NCBI GenBank assembly: GCA_932294295.1
Contig: OW028573.1
Location: 58,195,829 to 58,259,828 of the forward strand
Origin: Alitta virens
Taxonomy: Eukaryota > Annelida > Polychaeta > Phyllodocida > Nereididae
DNA length: 64,000 bases
Direction of reading: 5' to 3'
The notes beneath the pieces are model-generated. The model saw only the letters and a program-made list of their open reading frames with translations, ran no database searches and had not been told where the DNA came from. Shown one piece after another: positions 25,855 through 38,280 of the stretch. The position numbers and the translations under genes are program-made. Each line of letters begins with the position of its first letter. The stretch's first letter is position 1.

Positions 25855-28175
25855 ATGTATTTCATCTGCATCCAGAACACTACAAGAATATAATTGATGT
25901 GTTCCAGTTCAGATAACATTTTACAGAATATGACATAAAAACGGATGAGCCATATATCATTAAATGACATTATGTTACTATATATAAATTCATCTCATCA
26001 GATGCAGATGTGTATGACAGAATTATCATGGACTCACATGGTACTATCATCTCACAGGTCAGACTGCATGATGCACTCAATCAGAGGGGTGGTTATTTTG
26101 GCAGCAGCAACTACCTTGCAAGAACCTGTCACCCGATTCACTTCACGCCTACAACGAGATGAAGACGAGATTAGCGAGGGGTCACTTGACCTTCATCAGC
26201 AACAGGAAGCTGATTGAGAAGCGAGGGGACACTCTCACCCCCAGTGTCCCCCTTCCCCGTCTGATGTTCCCTTTAATTAGACCACTTATGTAGGTTGGCC
26301 ACTGTGGGCAGTGTGTGCTCATTGCAGCAGGGGGCTGGACAGTGATCAGCTAGGATCCCATTGACCTCTCTTTGCACTGCGAGATCAAGCCAATTAGGGC
26401 ATCCCTGCTGAGAACATCCCAGCCAGCATCTATCCCGTTGATTGGGTCAAGTTCTTCCCTAAACCCCTTTTACTCAGCACATCTGCCTCTCCAGTTCTCC
26501 AACCACATTATGCCGGTTTCATTGTTTTGGAATACTCATTTGATTGCACCTGCTTTAAAGCTCATCCCTCGACTCACCTGAGGTTTGAAAAATCAATCTC
26601 TCCAAATTAATTTGCTCCGTTTTCCACTTGGATTATCCACCCTTAAACTGGCTGGCCTTTCAACACAGGCAACCCCCATCATTCCACACGCCAAAACCAC
26701 TCTACGTTCATGTTGGCTTTGAACTCAAAACAGTTTTCCCAACGGGAGCTGTACCCCTTCACTCGGCAACATCGGTCGCCTTATTTTTTATTTTTTTTTA
26801 CCCTAAACTTTAAATCCTGACTTACTCCTGCATCAAGCTTGATCTTGAATCAAATAGAAGTGATGCAATAAGTGATGCAGGGACTTGCTTTGATGAGTTT
26901 TCTAACTGCAATTTGGTGGAAATGCCGAAGCACACGTTTCCTAATGAACTTGACATTTTCCTTTTAACGTGATTAAATATTCACCATTAAATAACCCAGC
27001 AGCTGCATTCAACTAATGGAATCATTTCTAAAGTAAATAGCATCTGGGAGTTGTTGTTTTTTTGATAATATTTATACAAATTTTGAAAATCTAGCATACA
27101 ATAACAGACAACAATCATCACTCAAATGGTCAAAATATTTTTGAAAAACAAAATATATTCTTATTCTGAACACTGTCCCCTTGACATACACTTAAAAAAC
27201 AAGGCCGAAAATTGGATTTAATTCGACTCTTGTTGCTCAGTTGAATCAATAAAACGACTGCTATACAGAGCATAGCTTTGAGATTCATGAACTGCTTGCA
27301 AATGACCCAGAAGTAGAGAAAATTTGTTTCTGGCTTTTCCTGCAAGGAATTTCCTTCTGTAGAACGATAACTAGTGAAACATTTCAAAGACAATTGCTCC
27401 AGATCAAATTATCATTTAGCACAAAGTCAGGTGCTGCTTTTCTCACGAAGGCGACCTCACTACGAAGTAAGAATTTGCAACATCCACAAACTTTCGAAAT
27501 TGAAAGCAGTCGAATGACATCCAACTAAAATGGGAAATAGTGCACACGGAATTAATTTCTATGTTCCGCGAAATTACTAAATCGTCTGCTTGAAATGGCA
27601 CGCAACAAGTTCTGCGACTCCATGACATTTTCTTTGCTGATATCAACAAGATACGTAGCCATTACATAGCCATCCTTTGCTGTCTACATCATTCAAACTA
27701 TCTTCTTTATCGCAGCAATTCAGTCGCATTCCGTTTCCTGAGATGCCTTTCTTGTTTATGCAATCACACCGGCCCGTGTCGTGGAGCTGCCGAAAGATTA
27801 CCATCCACGATTTTCGCGCCATTTTTTATGACCTCCCTAACTGCTATGAACGCCAGTCACAGTGAACCATGCAAAAAATACGAACATCAATGACCAACTC
27901 TGTTTACCTTGGACGTAAATTACCCCTTTAAATCAACCACACTACAACTACTATAATTTACAAAATTGATAAGTTGTTATTGAATCATCGCATCATCTAA
28001 TTTAAGCCACAAAATGACCTTCGTCAATCATTCAATGGTTGGTATACATACAACAATGGTTTTGCTTCACTCACTGCCAAAAGACAGCTAAACAGGACTG
28101 TAATGACAGACCTGTCAACCACCATTTACATAACACCAATTAAATCTCTTTTAAAACATAATTAATGGTGCAGGT

Positions 28176-28191
28176 TGACTGACGTCAGTCA
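28176..28191. promoter_or_regulatory. 16-bp perfect palindrome centred on a CRE
   Basis: TGACTGACGTCAGTCA is its own reverse complement and holds TGACGTCA at 28180-28187 with TGACT/AGTCA half-sites on both sides. A bZIP dimer site is the obvious reading. Confidence 0.35.
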
Positions 28192-28809
28192 TCTATAATG
28201 CATGCTAACAACATTGCATCAGGTTTACATATAGTCCCACTCGGATCGTATAAAATTCAAGAGTCAAGAAAGGTCACCAACCTCAAACCCGTTACGCAAC
28301 AATATCAGTTGCATAATTAGTTTCTAATCAAGGTCTGTAACGTTGTCTGTAACGTTGTTTTTGACTTGATAGATTGTACGGCCTTAAATGTCAATTCTTT
28401 CTATGGTCTAATTACCAATTATATAACATACCCATGCGTCACTATCAACAGTGCGCACTTAACTTCAGAAAGGAACAGGTGTTCTACTTTAATTAATCGA
28501 AGGTAACAAGCGTTTCTTATCAATCAATTCAAGGGCAACAAAAACAAAACATGGTTTTAAATATCAGAATGTAAACAGGGTGTACATTTTATTTTATGGA
28601 CGTAACAGTTTAGAACTTTGAAGTGAATGAATGATGTATATGCATGTAATAAACAACAACAATTGTAAATAGTGTTAATGCTACTTAAATTACAATGCGT
28701 ATATCAATTTCATGTGTCCTTCTGTGGCCTACTGGAGAGCTTACATATAACAGAACCTGTTGCATTCATCATTCATGTGAATGAAATTATGAAATGTAAA
28801 TCATTTTCA

Positions 28810-28868
28810 CCCCCCCCCCCCCCAACCACGGAATTGGAAAACCTATAAATAAATAAATAAATAAATAT
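28810..28868. repeat. Poly-C tract (14) followed by (AAAT)n
   Basis: Fourteen Cs at 28810-28823, then (AAAT)n at about 28845-28868. Confidence 0.9.
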
Positions 28869-28958
28869 AAACTGCTAAGACAAAACACTGGTTTATTGTA
28901 AGCACCATGGGCTAGTAGTCACAGAGCATCTTTACGGTTATCAATAATCGATTGGTGA

Positions 28959-29096
28959 CAGGCTGGCTGATAAATTGTGTCATCACTGATGACCACTCAG
29001 TGATGACCACTGATAACAATGCCCAAGACACTTTCCCCGAACTGACAAGCTGATCAGATAGAATTGTTTATAGTCAGCCAGCTTGTCTGTGGCTAA
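28959..29096. repeat. Imperfect inverted repeat with CAGTGATGACCACT direct repeat inside
   Basis: GACAGGCTGGCTGATAAATTG on the left answers CAATT...TAGTCAGCCAGCTTGTC on the right, imperfectly. TCAGTGATGACCACT-type sequence is repeated in the loop. Confidence 0.35.
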
Positions 29097-30380
29097 ATGA
29101 TAGCCGAGTGCTCCAGAGCCTGCCTGTGTAAACAAAATCATATCAGGCGGATCGCTGATGTAATAATCCGTTGACCTATATTTCGGTCATATCTGATATA
29201 GGTCATGATTTGACCCAATTAAGGTATCAAGTTATTTATGGCTTAATTACCGTAAACCAGGTCATAACCAGGCACTGATTTCATGAATTCTTTGGCCCTG
29301 GTGATTTATTATGGAAATCAGGAATCTGCCAGACTCAAAAAGGACCAGAGCAGCATTACATAAACGATTTTTTTTTTCAGTTCTTGTTCGAAGTTGTCAT
29401 AACATAAGTATGCGTGCGTATGCATGCATACCTAATTATACCAGGTTCCTGGTCAACGCTTTGCCAGGATTTCAATTGCTTTGTATCGATTTTAGCCTGA
29501 CCTATTTCTATGCCAAATTATAACGCATACCATGAATACTGCTGATACAGCAATAAGGTCATCGAGGCTACAAGCTCATTAAGAAGGATTTGATAAGTTA
29601 TACATTGTTGATACAAACCGTGTAAAAACTACTCTTAAAATTACCATGCCAATATATCGTGTTGTCGAGAATTTGTTCAAGTAAACATTTAAACTTTATT
29701 CATGGCATGAATGTAAATTGCTACTGATCAACTGTCACGTGTCATGGACCCTTGCAAATCCCTGGGACATATCAAGTTACAAACAGTGGCATTTGCGATT
29801 TGGCCGCATCATCATACACACAATTGTATCCTGTTTCATTTATCATTAGGTGCATACATATGTAATGTATCTGTATTTTAAAAAAGCTTGCAGCAGCTAA
29901 ATATCTCTACAGATGGTGTGCGACCCAGAAAAAGTTAGTAGTTGTCCTAATTATATGCAATATCAAAACAAGATCGTGTACACAAGTTCAAATGACGGAT
30001 AGAAGACAGAATATTATTATGCACATTTTGTCACAGGTCACTTTGTACAAGACTAAAGTCAGTGACATTGCACTTTACATTGCACTTTACATTTGACGTC
30101 AAAATGCAAAGATAACTGGCCTGGTTGCAAGACTTAATAATATCGCAACAGGTTTGATTTCATAAGTAATCATATCACAAAATTATGATAATGATATCAT
30201 ATCAGCAGTATTTTTTATAAACAATTCACAACAGAGATAAACAACAGCGCCTATCACAATTCTCTTCCCTGAAACTATTACCAAAAAGTAGCGCAACATT
30301 TTTAATGAAATCAAGCCATAATGGAAATGTTTTCAAATTTTTTATTTATTTTTTTATTAATAATAATAACTGAGGCCTAC

Positions 30381-31187
30381 CTGAGAGCGTGAGTGTATGA
30401 GGGCAGGCAGAGAGGTCCTTCTTCCCACCCGTGGCAGATTCTGGCCGGATGATGTGCTGGATCTGCGTCTTTTGATGACAGGTATCTTGCCATCTGGGGT
30501 CATGAAGTTAGTTGCAGGGGGCCTGAACACAGTCTCCATGTATTTGGCAACAATAACTCCAGCCACCCCGCAGAAATATGCAGTGAGGGGTCTGAGGGCC
30601 TGGGGCAGGTCAATGAGGGTAGTGCAAGCCAGGTATCGACTCAGACTGACCATTAAAATGACCACAGTGCTATGGACAGTCTCCAGGGTGGAGAAAACTG
30701 AAGCCCCACTGACTGCCAGCAAAACTATAAGGGCTAACACAGGCCTTGTGATGTAAGCATCCCCCGAACTGTCACAGACAAACTGGCCCAGGATTTCCCC
30801 GGCAAAACATGCACAGAAGAGGACATAAACACTGGTGGTGCTCCACGATTTGCGAAAGTACAAGGCAAGCCAATAAAATGCACAACCTACGCTGAATATA
30901 GGCACGACATGGCCTGTCAGACGATGGAACACGAAGCCCAGATCTGAGAGCAGCATCTGGTACAGGAGGACTGCAGCTATAACCATTCCAAGCGTGTAAC
31001 CCATCAGCACTTGTTGATGTGTCAACTTGACATCGCTCAGTCCTAGCCAGCCCAAAATCACACTGTAGTTGCCTTCCTCCAGGGGCTTGACTAATATCTG
31101 TATATATCCATTATTCTCCACTTCATCCTGCTTGTCGGCTCCATTCCTTGGCCACTTGCCAGAGCTAGACCGAGCAGCCTGTGCCAT
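30381..31187 (-). CDS. PDE3: PDE3-type cyclic nucleotide phosphodiesterase, first coding exon (N-terminal membrane region)
   Basis: The exon encodes 269 residues and stops exactly in phase at a good splice donor (CTCTCAG/GTAGGC, intron starting at 30380 and running to lower coordinates). The ATG has a strong context (A at -3, G at +4). A soluble, charged N terminus (about 1-58) is followed by six hydrophobic segments near residues 60-80, 91-110, 118-138, 148-163, 171-190 and 198-216. A basic serine-rich tail then carries KRRRSSTS (about 239-246) and GRRTSLP (about 255-261). Known PDE3A and PDE3B begin with a six-segment membrane region followed by PKA/Akt-type sites of the forms RRRRSS and RRPSLP, so order, spacing and motifs agree. 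The catalytic HD domain is not in this exon, and I could not find later exons in the window. PDE3 hydrolyses cAMP and is inhibited by cGMP, usually at the endoplasmic reticulum or other membranes. The assignment rests on motif recall and architecture, not on a search. Confidence 0.72.
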
Positions 31188-31345
31188 CTTGACAGTCCTT
31201 ATGTTGATTCAATGTGGGTTGTTTGTGTGCGGTGCATGCTGGGCATCGGCTCACTGCAGCGCCCTCTCGCTTTTCCTGGAACAACTACTTGGATCTTCGC
31301 GCGCTCTACAGGTGTTGCAGCTGCAGCAGCATTCGAATCGAGCTG
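31188..31345 (-). promoter_or_regulatory. Likely 5' UTR / proximal promoter of the PDE3-like gene
   Basis: This is the segment just upstream of the ATG. It is richer in G+C than the AT-rich sequence beyond about 31345 and contains AGAGGGCGC (minus strand, plus coordinates 31260-31268), which matches the core of the CTCF motif, and several CTGCAG steps. No TATA box is visible at a fitting distance. The transcription start cannot be placed from sequence alone. Confidence 0.35.
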
Positions 31346-33767
31346 TAAATTCCATATGTAAAATGTTAAATATATTTAAATTGTTAGAAATATTATTGAT
31401 TGAATGTAATCACCATAGTACAGTTCCACGCTGCGCTCTGAAGTTCAATGAGCAGTAAATTTATGTGCGCCAGTTATGTAGATAGGCATTGCTGACCGAT
31501 TTATTGAGAAGTCATTGACCCTATAGCCAATTTGCCGATCCGAAATTAGATCATGTTAAGTAAATCGTTTGTTTGAACTTGAAGGCTGTAAATTGTGTGT
31601 GTGTAAACTAATGGTACTAATCTAGACTGTCACTGAAAATAGCTACGAACACATATTTACTTTGACACTTAGAATATAGCATGATATTTATAAAATGTAA
31701 GTATATTATGGAGGGTTATGTATACGGTATGTCCGATTTTGTGACCCATTTTTACGAAGTACTTTAAGGGGGAGGGGGGTTCATAATTACTTCAAACTCA
31801 GCCTGTTACGTAAGGGTTAAGCTGTAGCTACAATAAAGGCCTATTTGGATCATTCCACCAAAGTATCAATTTTCATACATTTAGTAACATTTCAGTGTTG
31901 TATCATGACAACAATTTTTTCAACTTTTACCTTTGAATATTGTTGAATTAGTTGGTCAGCCATTATGGTAACAGGAAGAATAATATGCAATATCTGAAAG
32001 GGAAATGGTTGTAATTTCACCCAAGTTTCCATTCCATTTTGTAATAAAGGAATACTCTCAGAATTGCTTTGAAGCTGTTTCTGTAATAAATAGCTTTCTC
32101 ATAAACTTGGTAACAGAAATGACGTGCACAAAAGTCACCCCTGCCAATACGAACTCTTTTCTTTAAATATTACAAAATATTGTTAGAAATGTGTAAGATA
32201 AACAGAGATGCTGAAGTCCCATACACCTGTACTTTTATCTCTTGAAAAGTGCACAGACCCACTTTTTTTTTTATATATCTAGCAGCTGATTCTGTGGACC
32301 TACTTAAACAAATGGATAATGTTACTGGAACTGCAAATATTTTACAATTTTCTTCACCAGTTGAAAATGCAACTTCTTCTGATTATTTCTATGTGAATAT
32401 TATACTTTTTTCTTTTTAACTTACATTCATTGAATGTAAATGAGGTGTGGGACATGCCATTTTTGCTGCTTTTTACAGTAGACCTACATATGTGAAATGG
32501 AAAATTAAACCAATACGACTTGAAAAAACTCCTCAGTGCATGTATAATGAATGTAAATGATGACATAAAGCCTACATGGAATCTGCCCATGGATGTCACT
32601 GTGGCGTGGTCGACCACATGGTCCTATTGTGGCTCTGTGGGGAAACCCAAGTGACTGTATAAGATATAATTGAACAACCGCAATTCCTGATTTAAAATAT
32701 TTATAATGATCAATTATAATCCAGTGATAGAACAATTTGCAAGTTTCTACAGGTTATGAAGTTCTTGCACCAATACACACAAGGTGGCGTGATTATCAGC
32801 TGTGACGATGAACAACGCCCCAAACGTGAACTAGGCGACATGAAATTGTCCTGAAGACATGCTTCACTCAAGAAACGACAGAAAGAAAATGATCCATTGA
32901 TCCTGGGTTCGATTCGTGGATGGAATCGAGATTTTTCTTTTTTTGGAAAATATGAAAATCTTTGCTCCTATTAAACTGAACCATATGTTATGGACTCCAA
33001 GCCTTATCAGTCCATCATTACGTCTGTTTCTGGCGACTGGTCACAAAATCTGTCTTAGTTTTACTTTAAATAGTCAATTGAGATAACAATGCGATCAACA
33101 ATAGCAAAAAGAAAAAAAGAAAATTTTTATTTGGTACAAAAATAACATTATTTTAAATCTATTAAGCTCTATTACATGACTGAATTATTAAAAGAAAAAG
33201 AAAAACAGAAGACATGTTGGCAGGGTATCAATGACAATAACATAAACATGATTCATGAAATTAGCAATCTGATACAGTAGGTGTGTCTACTCTGCATAAA
33301 CATGTGCAGTCATCCCATTGTTTGATTTTTTCTATGGCATGATTTAGCACCCAAGTAGGTGAAAGATAAATAACCATACTTAACAGTCTTAAACCTTGGA
33401 TGAACTAGAGAAGGATTGGACATTTAGAAAGTAATAATACAATATTCATTATTAGGTGAATTAATAAGGGTCAAATTCGTACAGAGCTGTCCCTGCTGCT
33501 ATCTTAAATACCTTGTACCGTTGATGAGCATACCCTCATCAGTGATGCCCCTCCATCAGCAGGAATTAACTCCCTAAATTCCAAAGTCAAAGATTTTTTA
33601 ATTTCTTGTGTACATCCTTATCACTACCAGTGAATGCCGCATGATCCCAGGATTCTAAAAGTGTTTTTACCGAATTTCTAGGCCTAATATTAAGGAGGCT
33701 ATGGCCAAAAATGTGTCAATTGGGAAGTACTATTTTGTAAAATATCTGATCTTAATCTCGCAATATC
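31346..33767. other. 5' flank of the PDE3-like gene, no gene seen
   Basis: AT-rich. A degenerate T-arm-like GGGTTCGATTCGTGG lies near 32908. Sequence from about 33480 may be the 3' part of the minus-strand LINE fragment. Confidence 0.45.
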
Positions 33768-34064
33768 TCAAGAAGCTGTAAAGATGAGGCCTAGTTCATC
33801 CAAGCTCTGAACTAACTTATCACCATTACGAATAAGATACTGAATTTGGAGTCTTTCAAATAAGTATTTTAAGTAGACAGGAGCTATTTCATTCAGACAT
33901 TTGAAAACTTCAACAGCAATACAATGCATAACATGTTCAGAAATAGACAGAGATTTTCTCAATGTAAGTAGATAACAGTAGCTTGAATCGAAATTATTAT
34001 AAACACATTTGAGGGCTCTATATTGGATTTTTTCTGCTAACAATCCATACTACAGGACAGTAAG
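33768..34064 (-). mobile_element. LINE reverse transcriptase C-terminal fragment (minus strand)
   Basis: The minus strand reads KIQYRALKCVYNNFDSSYC, LTLRKSLSISEHVMHCIAVE and VFKCLNEIAPVYLKYLFERL. This is the typical post-palm domain of CR1/L2-type LINE ORF2 (RALK.VYNDF.SSY, EVFKCLNGLAP.YL..LF). The upstream palm is missing. Together with the fragment at 38.49-39.06 kb, also on the minus strand, it may be one element split by the complex at 34.1-38.5 kb. Confidence 0.7.
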
Positions 34065-34137
34065 TGAAATTACAGTGTATGAAAGAACGACATATGGCCT
34101 CTTTTACTAGTATATTTCTTAAGCGCATACAACACTT

Positions 34138-34220
34138 AAGCCCCGTTCACATCACAAGTAATAAGAGAGACGATTCGTCCGTCGGCTGCTCGGCGAGTGG
34201 TCCAGTGGTCTATGCGTAAT
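34138..34220. mobile_element. Left part of a CpG-rich palindromic element
   Basis: It starts AAGCCCCGTTCACATCACAA, a terminal-repeat-like sequence of the same style as the element inserted at 34221, and continues with CGTCCGTCGGCTGCTCGGCG. The remainder probably resumes at 34891. Confidence 0.35.
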
Positions 34221-34890
34221 AAAGCCCCCTTCACACATAGCCGGATCAGATGACGGAGTGTCCCGGAGTAAAATTTCTTTCACTCCGGGGGGTTCCGGGA
34301 TCAAAGAGCTGAAAATGTCAACAAAAAATAAATGTTTGGCGGTGTGTACACGAGGGCAATACGGTGGCAACAAGGAGCAACACGGAGTTAACACGACTGT
34401 CCCGGAAGAGTGCGGAGTGAACCGGATTTTACACGGTGCCTTCACAGGTATAACCGGTCTTTACACAGTGTTCATTTGTGTGGAACCGTGTTGGTCCTTG
34501 TACTCTCCAGCGTTAATGGCGGCGAAATATTCATGCCCGGTTGACACCGGATGTATCCGGAGATATGCCGGACGTAGCTGGAGATATGCCGGAGTCAATA
34601 CGGAGATTCCCGGAGATCAGCGGAGTCTACTGGGAGGCTGCACGGATCAACACGGATCTACCCGGATCAACACGGATTAAATTACTCCGGGAACTCCGGC
34701 ATGAAAAATTGAACATGTTTAATTTTTGCCCTGGAGTCCCACGGTGGTCCCGGATCGCCCAGGACAATGCCGGAAATGCTGAACAATGCCGGAAATAAAC
34801 ACGAGGTCTACACGCTATTACCCGGAGTTTGCCGGTGTTATACTCCAGGACAATCCGGTGTCTGGTCTGGCTATGTGTGAAGGGGGCTTT
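34221..34890. mobile_element. Non-autonomous TIR DNA transposon packed with CCGG/CGGA motifs
   Basis: The first and last 22 bp are perfect inverted repeats (AAAGCCCCCTTCACAC... and ...GTGTGAAGGGGGCTTT, 34221-34242 and 34869-34890) and continue imperfectly for about 15 bp more. The flanks fit a 2-bp duplication (TA or AT, ambiguous by one base). The 670-bp interior is CpG-rich and repeats CCGGA, TCCGG and CACGG in both orientations, as with subterminal transposase-binding motifs. GGAGATATGCCGGA occurs twice. Frames at 34258-34680 and 34541-34798 are open but only reflect the repeats. Confidence 0.7.
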
Positions 34891-35815
34891 ATAAGGAGGA
34901 GAGGGCTATGGATATACAGCTTCCCCTGTGTAGCCGTGAGTGAGCACGAGTGGCTACGAATGGCCACGGTCATCCGTTGATCACTCGCTAACCAGTCGCC
35001 AACAACTCGTAAACCGATTGCCGGGTGATTCCCGTAAAAAGGTAAACTATTTTACTTGTTGAACGTCTGCCAAATTTTAAACAGGCTTAAAAATGTTTGC
35101 CCTCTCCACGGATATTCACGAGTGATCTGGAGGGACTACGAGCATTCTACGGATTACCACGAGTATCCTTAAATTGCTCGGTGAGTGAATTAAGTATGAA
35201 CAAGGATAAGCAGGAATAAAAAAATTTCGTTATCGGCACTCACTTGCCATCCCCACTTATGACAGTGTGTGCTGTGTACGAGCAGTAGGGTTTCTTTGTC
35301 AAAAGTGACTGATTCATTGTAACCATATTCTCTTATTTTTGCAATTAAAGACCATAGGGAAAAACATTGAATGCTTTACTAAAAGGGGCGTTCACACTGT
35401 CACGGATACGACCTATGAGTGACCACTTGTGAAAATATGTACTCTTGCTCATCCTTGGCCATACGTAGTTCACTCGCCGAGCACTGAAGAGCATCCGTGG
35501 AGAGGGTAAAAAATTACTAAAAAAATTTAACCCTTTTGGCGGACGTTCTACGAGTGAACTGTTGACATTAGTTACATAACTTGCTCGCGGTTCACTAGCC
35601 GAGCGTTCTACGAACGCTTTATGTACATTCTAAGTACGTACGTGGCCATCCTTGGCCATATGTAACCACTGTCCATCCATATATACTCGCCATCCACTCG
35701 TGTCCTCTCATAGAACGCTTGTAAAACGCTCGGCAGACATCCGTCGTCAGCCCGTCATCTTCCGTGCCCATTCTTGCCCATCCTTGAACCACTCGCATGG
35801 GTGATGTACCCTGCA
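34891..35815. repeat. CpG-rich long inverted repeat built on CGAGTG / CACTCG motifs
   Basis: The left half (around 35031-35190) and right half (around 35470-35570) are inverted copies: GAACGTCTGCCAAA and CCCTCTCCACGGAT on one side answer ATCCGTGGAGAGGG and TTTTGGCGGACGTTC on the other, centred near 35.3 kb. The arms are full of CGAGTG, CACTCG, CCATCCTTGGCCA and GAGCGTTCTACGA. The best guess is a decayed foldback DNA transposon. GGGGCGTTCACACTGTCACG (35386-35405) may be the end of another. Confidence 0.45.
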
Positions 35816-37020
35816 AACACAAGCATATTGTGATGATCTTGTCACAACATTGTATAATATTGTCACAATATTGTAGATCATATTGTCCCAGCATGAAAGT
35901 GTGGACCCTAGAAAAGTGTGCGGCAACATTTCTGATAATATTCCCAAAAACATTATGAATATATTGTTAGAGCAATCAGATTATTCTTTTAAGTAACCCT
36001 TCCAATACAATATTGTGAGAATATTTTCACAGCATTGACATGTTTAACTAACATTTTGAGAGTATTGCATATCATATTGTCACCACATTAAAGTGTCCAC
36101 AGTAGAAACATTATTGCACATGTTTCCCTGAAACATTGCCAGAAGATACTCATAACATTGATATTATTTTATCGAACAAATACTGTGACTTCTTGCAGAA
36201 CATATTGCCACAAGATTAAAGTGTGGAGCCTAAACACTTTGAAGCAATATTTTCTAAATATTAAGAAAAAAGATTTTCACAATATTTTATATCATGCTCC
36301 AGGTTTAATATATGAAATATAACAGCAACATGTCTGGAATAAGGAGAGAAAATCTTTATTTTCAAATGAACATTCGATCAGTATCTGGAAGTTATCAATT
36401 TCAACCAAATTGCAATTATTGATTTTTCTGCAGAATATATAAATGGCAATAGTGGGTGAGCATTCACAGTGATACCTCTGAAAATTATAATTTAAAAAAA
36501 TAATAACTTTTTAAATTGAAAACTCAGCATAAGCTATATATTAATTACATTACATGACAACAGTGACTGTGTTGCCATCCATTTATGAGGTTGCAAATTC
36601 TTTAGGGGCTGACTGGGCGAATAATAATCCCATTTTGAAGGGAAATAATCTTCATATGTTTTTTACAATAACTTATCACTGACAATGCAACCAAAAATAT
36701 TAAACATACCAACCTATTTCGCAGATGTTCCTGGATTTTGTTACTGAGACTTGAAAACTTTCTCCACATCAAAATGGCTACCAGATGAATATAATCCTTA
36801 GATGGCGCTTGTAAATTTAAATTAATACTTTCGTAATGTGAATAAAAACATTGCAGCAATGCACAGACATCAGTACAACATACATATTATCATTTACCTA
36901 ATGTTGTGACAATATTATTTGAGCATAATGTAACAATATGATAGTGTGGACCTAGAAATACTTGCGGCAACATCATTAATCATATTATAACAAAGCACTA
37001 TGGAAATATTGGCAGAACAC
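35816..37020. repeat. Degenerate array of AATATTGT / CACAATATTGT motifs
   Basis: A recurring unit containing CATATTGTC..., AAAGTGTGGA.CCTAGAAA and GGCAACAT..TT appears near 35879, 36069, 36201 and 36930, with many AATATTGT and ACAATATTG blocks between. The units are poorly conserved and unevenly spaced. The middle (36300-36890) is plain AT-rich sequence with a minus frame at 36602-36859 that I do not recognise. Confidence 0.4.
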
Positions 37021-37024
37021 ATTT

Positions 37025-38280
37025 TTATACCTTTAGTAGTCAAATGTGGAGTGCTCCAGGGATCTATATTAGGGCCACTACTTTTTTAAATTTATGTAAA
37101 TGACATTGTCATTGCCACTAATAACTTTTATCCAATTTTTTATGCGGATGACACAACTTTATGTGCCACTCTAAATACTCAATGGAATCATGATGATATC
37201 TTATGTTTAAACAGTGAATTACAGTCAATAACTAGTTGGCTTAAACTTAATAAACTTACAGTAAATGTTACAAAGACTAAGGCAATGTTATTCCATACTC
37301 CTCAAAGACAAGTTCGTTATCCAGTATTACATATAGATGATATTCTGGTTGAATTTGTAAACACAGTTTTAATTTCTTAGGTATAATTCTTGATGATAAT
37401 TTAAAGTGGAACTCTCACATTAATATGATAGCCAAGAAAATATCAAAAACTATAGGGATAATGAAGAAAATCAAAAAATATTTACGCTTTTAAATATCTA
37501 TAATGCTTTAGTATCACCACATCTAAATTATGGAATAATTATATGGGGAGGGCAAACTAATAGAATTTTAAACTACAAAAAACAGCCGTTAGAATAACTA
37601 CATAAAGTAAATACAATGCACATACTAGTCAACTTTTTAGACAGCTAAGAATATTGAAGATACATGATTTATGTGCACTGCATGGCTTTAAATGTTACCT
37701 GATTACTTTTTGTCTGAAATGTTGCTCAGAAATACCTTCATCCTTAACCAAAGCCTGAGAAGCAACAATACATATCGTCTGCCTGCTGTGAGTCATGAAT
37801 TTGCAAGACATAGCATAAGCTATAGGTTTCCGAAAATATTCAATGAAATGAATCAAAATATAAAAGATAAAATATATACTCATAGCCTAGATGGTTTCAA
37901 ATATTATGTAAAACAAAATTTTCTAGAATCTTATAATGTCAATTGTGATATAACTAGTTGCTATATTTGTAATGGTTTGGGTTGACCGGTGTCATCTCTG
38001 GCATGGATTTACTGTCATTTATTAAATCTTTGTATTTTTATTTATTAACTTTTATTTTTAAGACTACCACTGAGTGTCTGTCCCTTGCCACTGGTGGCAG
38101 GATTGAAATTTGAAAGACATTCTTTATATTAAGACTAGGGTGGCCCCTTGGCAGCGACTTCAAAGATGTCTTAAAGGGGTCACCCTACTTAAAGCAAATT
38201 ATAATAAACATGATTGTATTTTTTTTCTTTGATACCAGCTTTAAGTCAAATAAATATATCTGAATTTGAATCTGAATCTG
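37025..38280 (+). mobile_element. 5'-truncated LINE with YADD reverse transcriptase remnant, 3' UTR hairpin and short-repeat tail
   Basis: Starting inside the palm domain, the plus strand reads VKCGVLQGSILGPLLF, stop, IYVNDIVIA, FYADDTTLCATLNTQWNHDD (YADD at 37141-37152), LNSELQSITSWLKLNKLTVN and, shifted, FLGIILDDNLKWNSHINMI. A second open frame at 37692-37985 gives the C-terminal end. The 3' UTR has a 13-bp stem: AGGGTGGCCCCTT (38137-38149) with AAGGGGTCACCCT (38174-38186). It ends TCAAATAAATATATC followed by TGAAT-type short repeats, as in CR1/Jockey elements. Internal stops and frameshifts show it is inactive. It is inserted between the AATATTGT-motif array and a CpG-rich remnant. Confidence 0.8.

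Larger units (their letters stand above)
25484..30380. other. Non-coding interval, intron of the PDE3-like gene
   Basis: It contains the (GATT)n tail, the poly-C/(AAAT)n tract, the 28.18-kb palindrome, the 28.96-kb inverted repeat, a 12-bp tandem duplication (CATTGCACTTTA) near 30068 and a CRE inside TTTGACGTCAAA (30094-30101), about 280 bp past the exon donor. GC-richer patches at 26080-26500 and 27430-27870 have no recognisable frame. Confidence 0.5.

Noticed and set aside
30397..30756. 119-codon plus-strand frame inside the PDE3 exon (and 31069-31458 plus)
   Set aside because: Antisense shadows of the minus-strand exon. No recognisable product.
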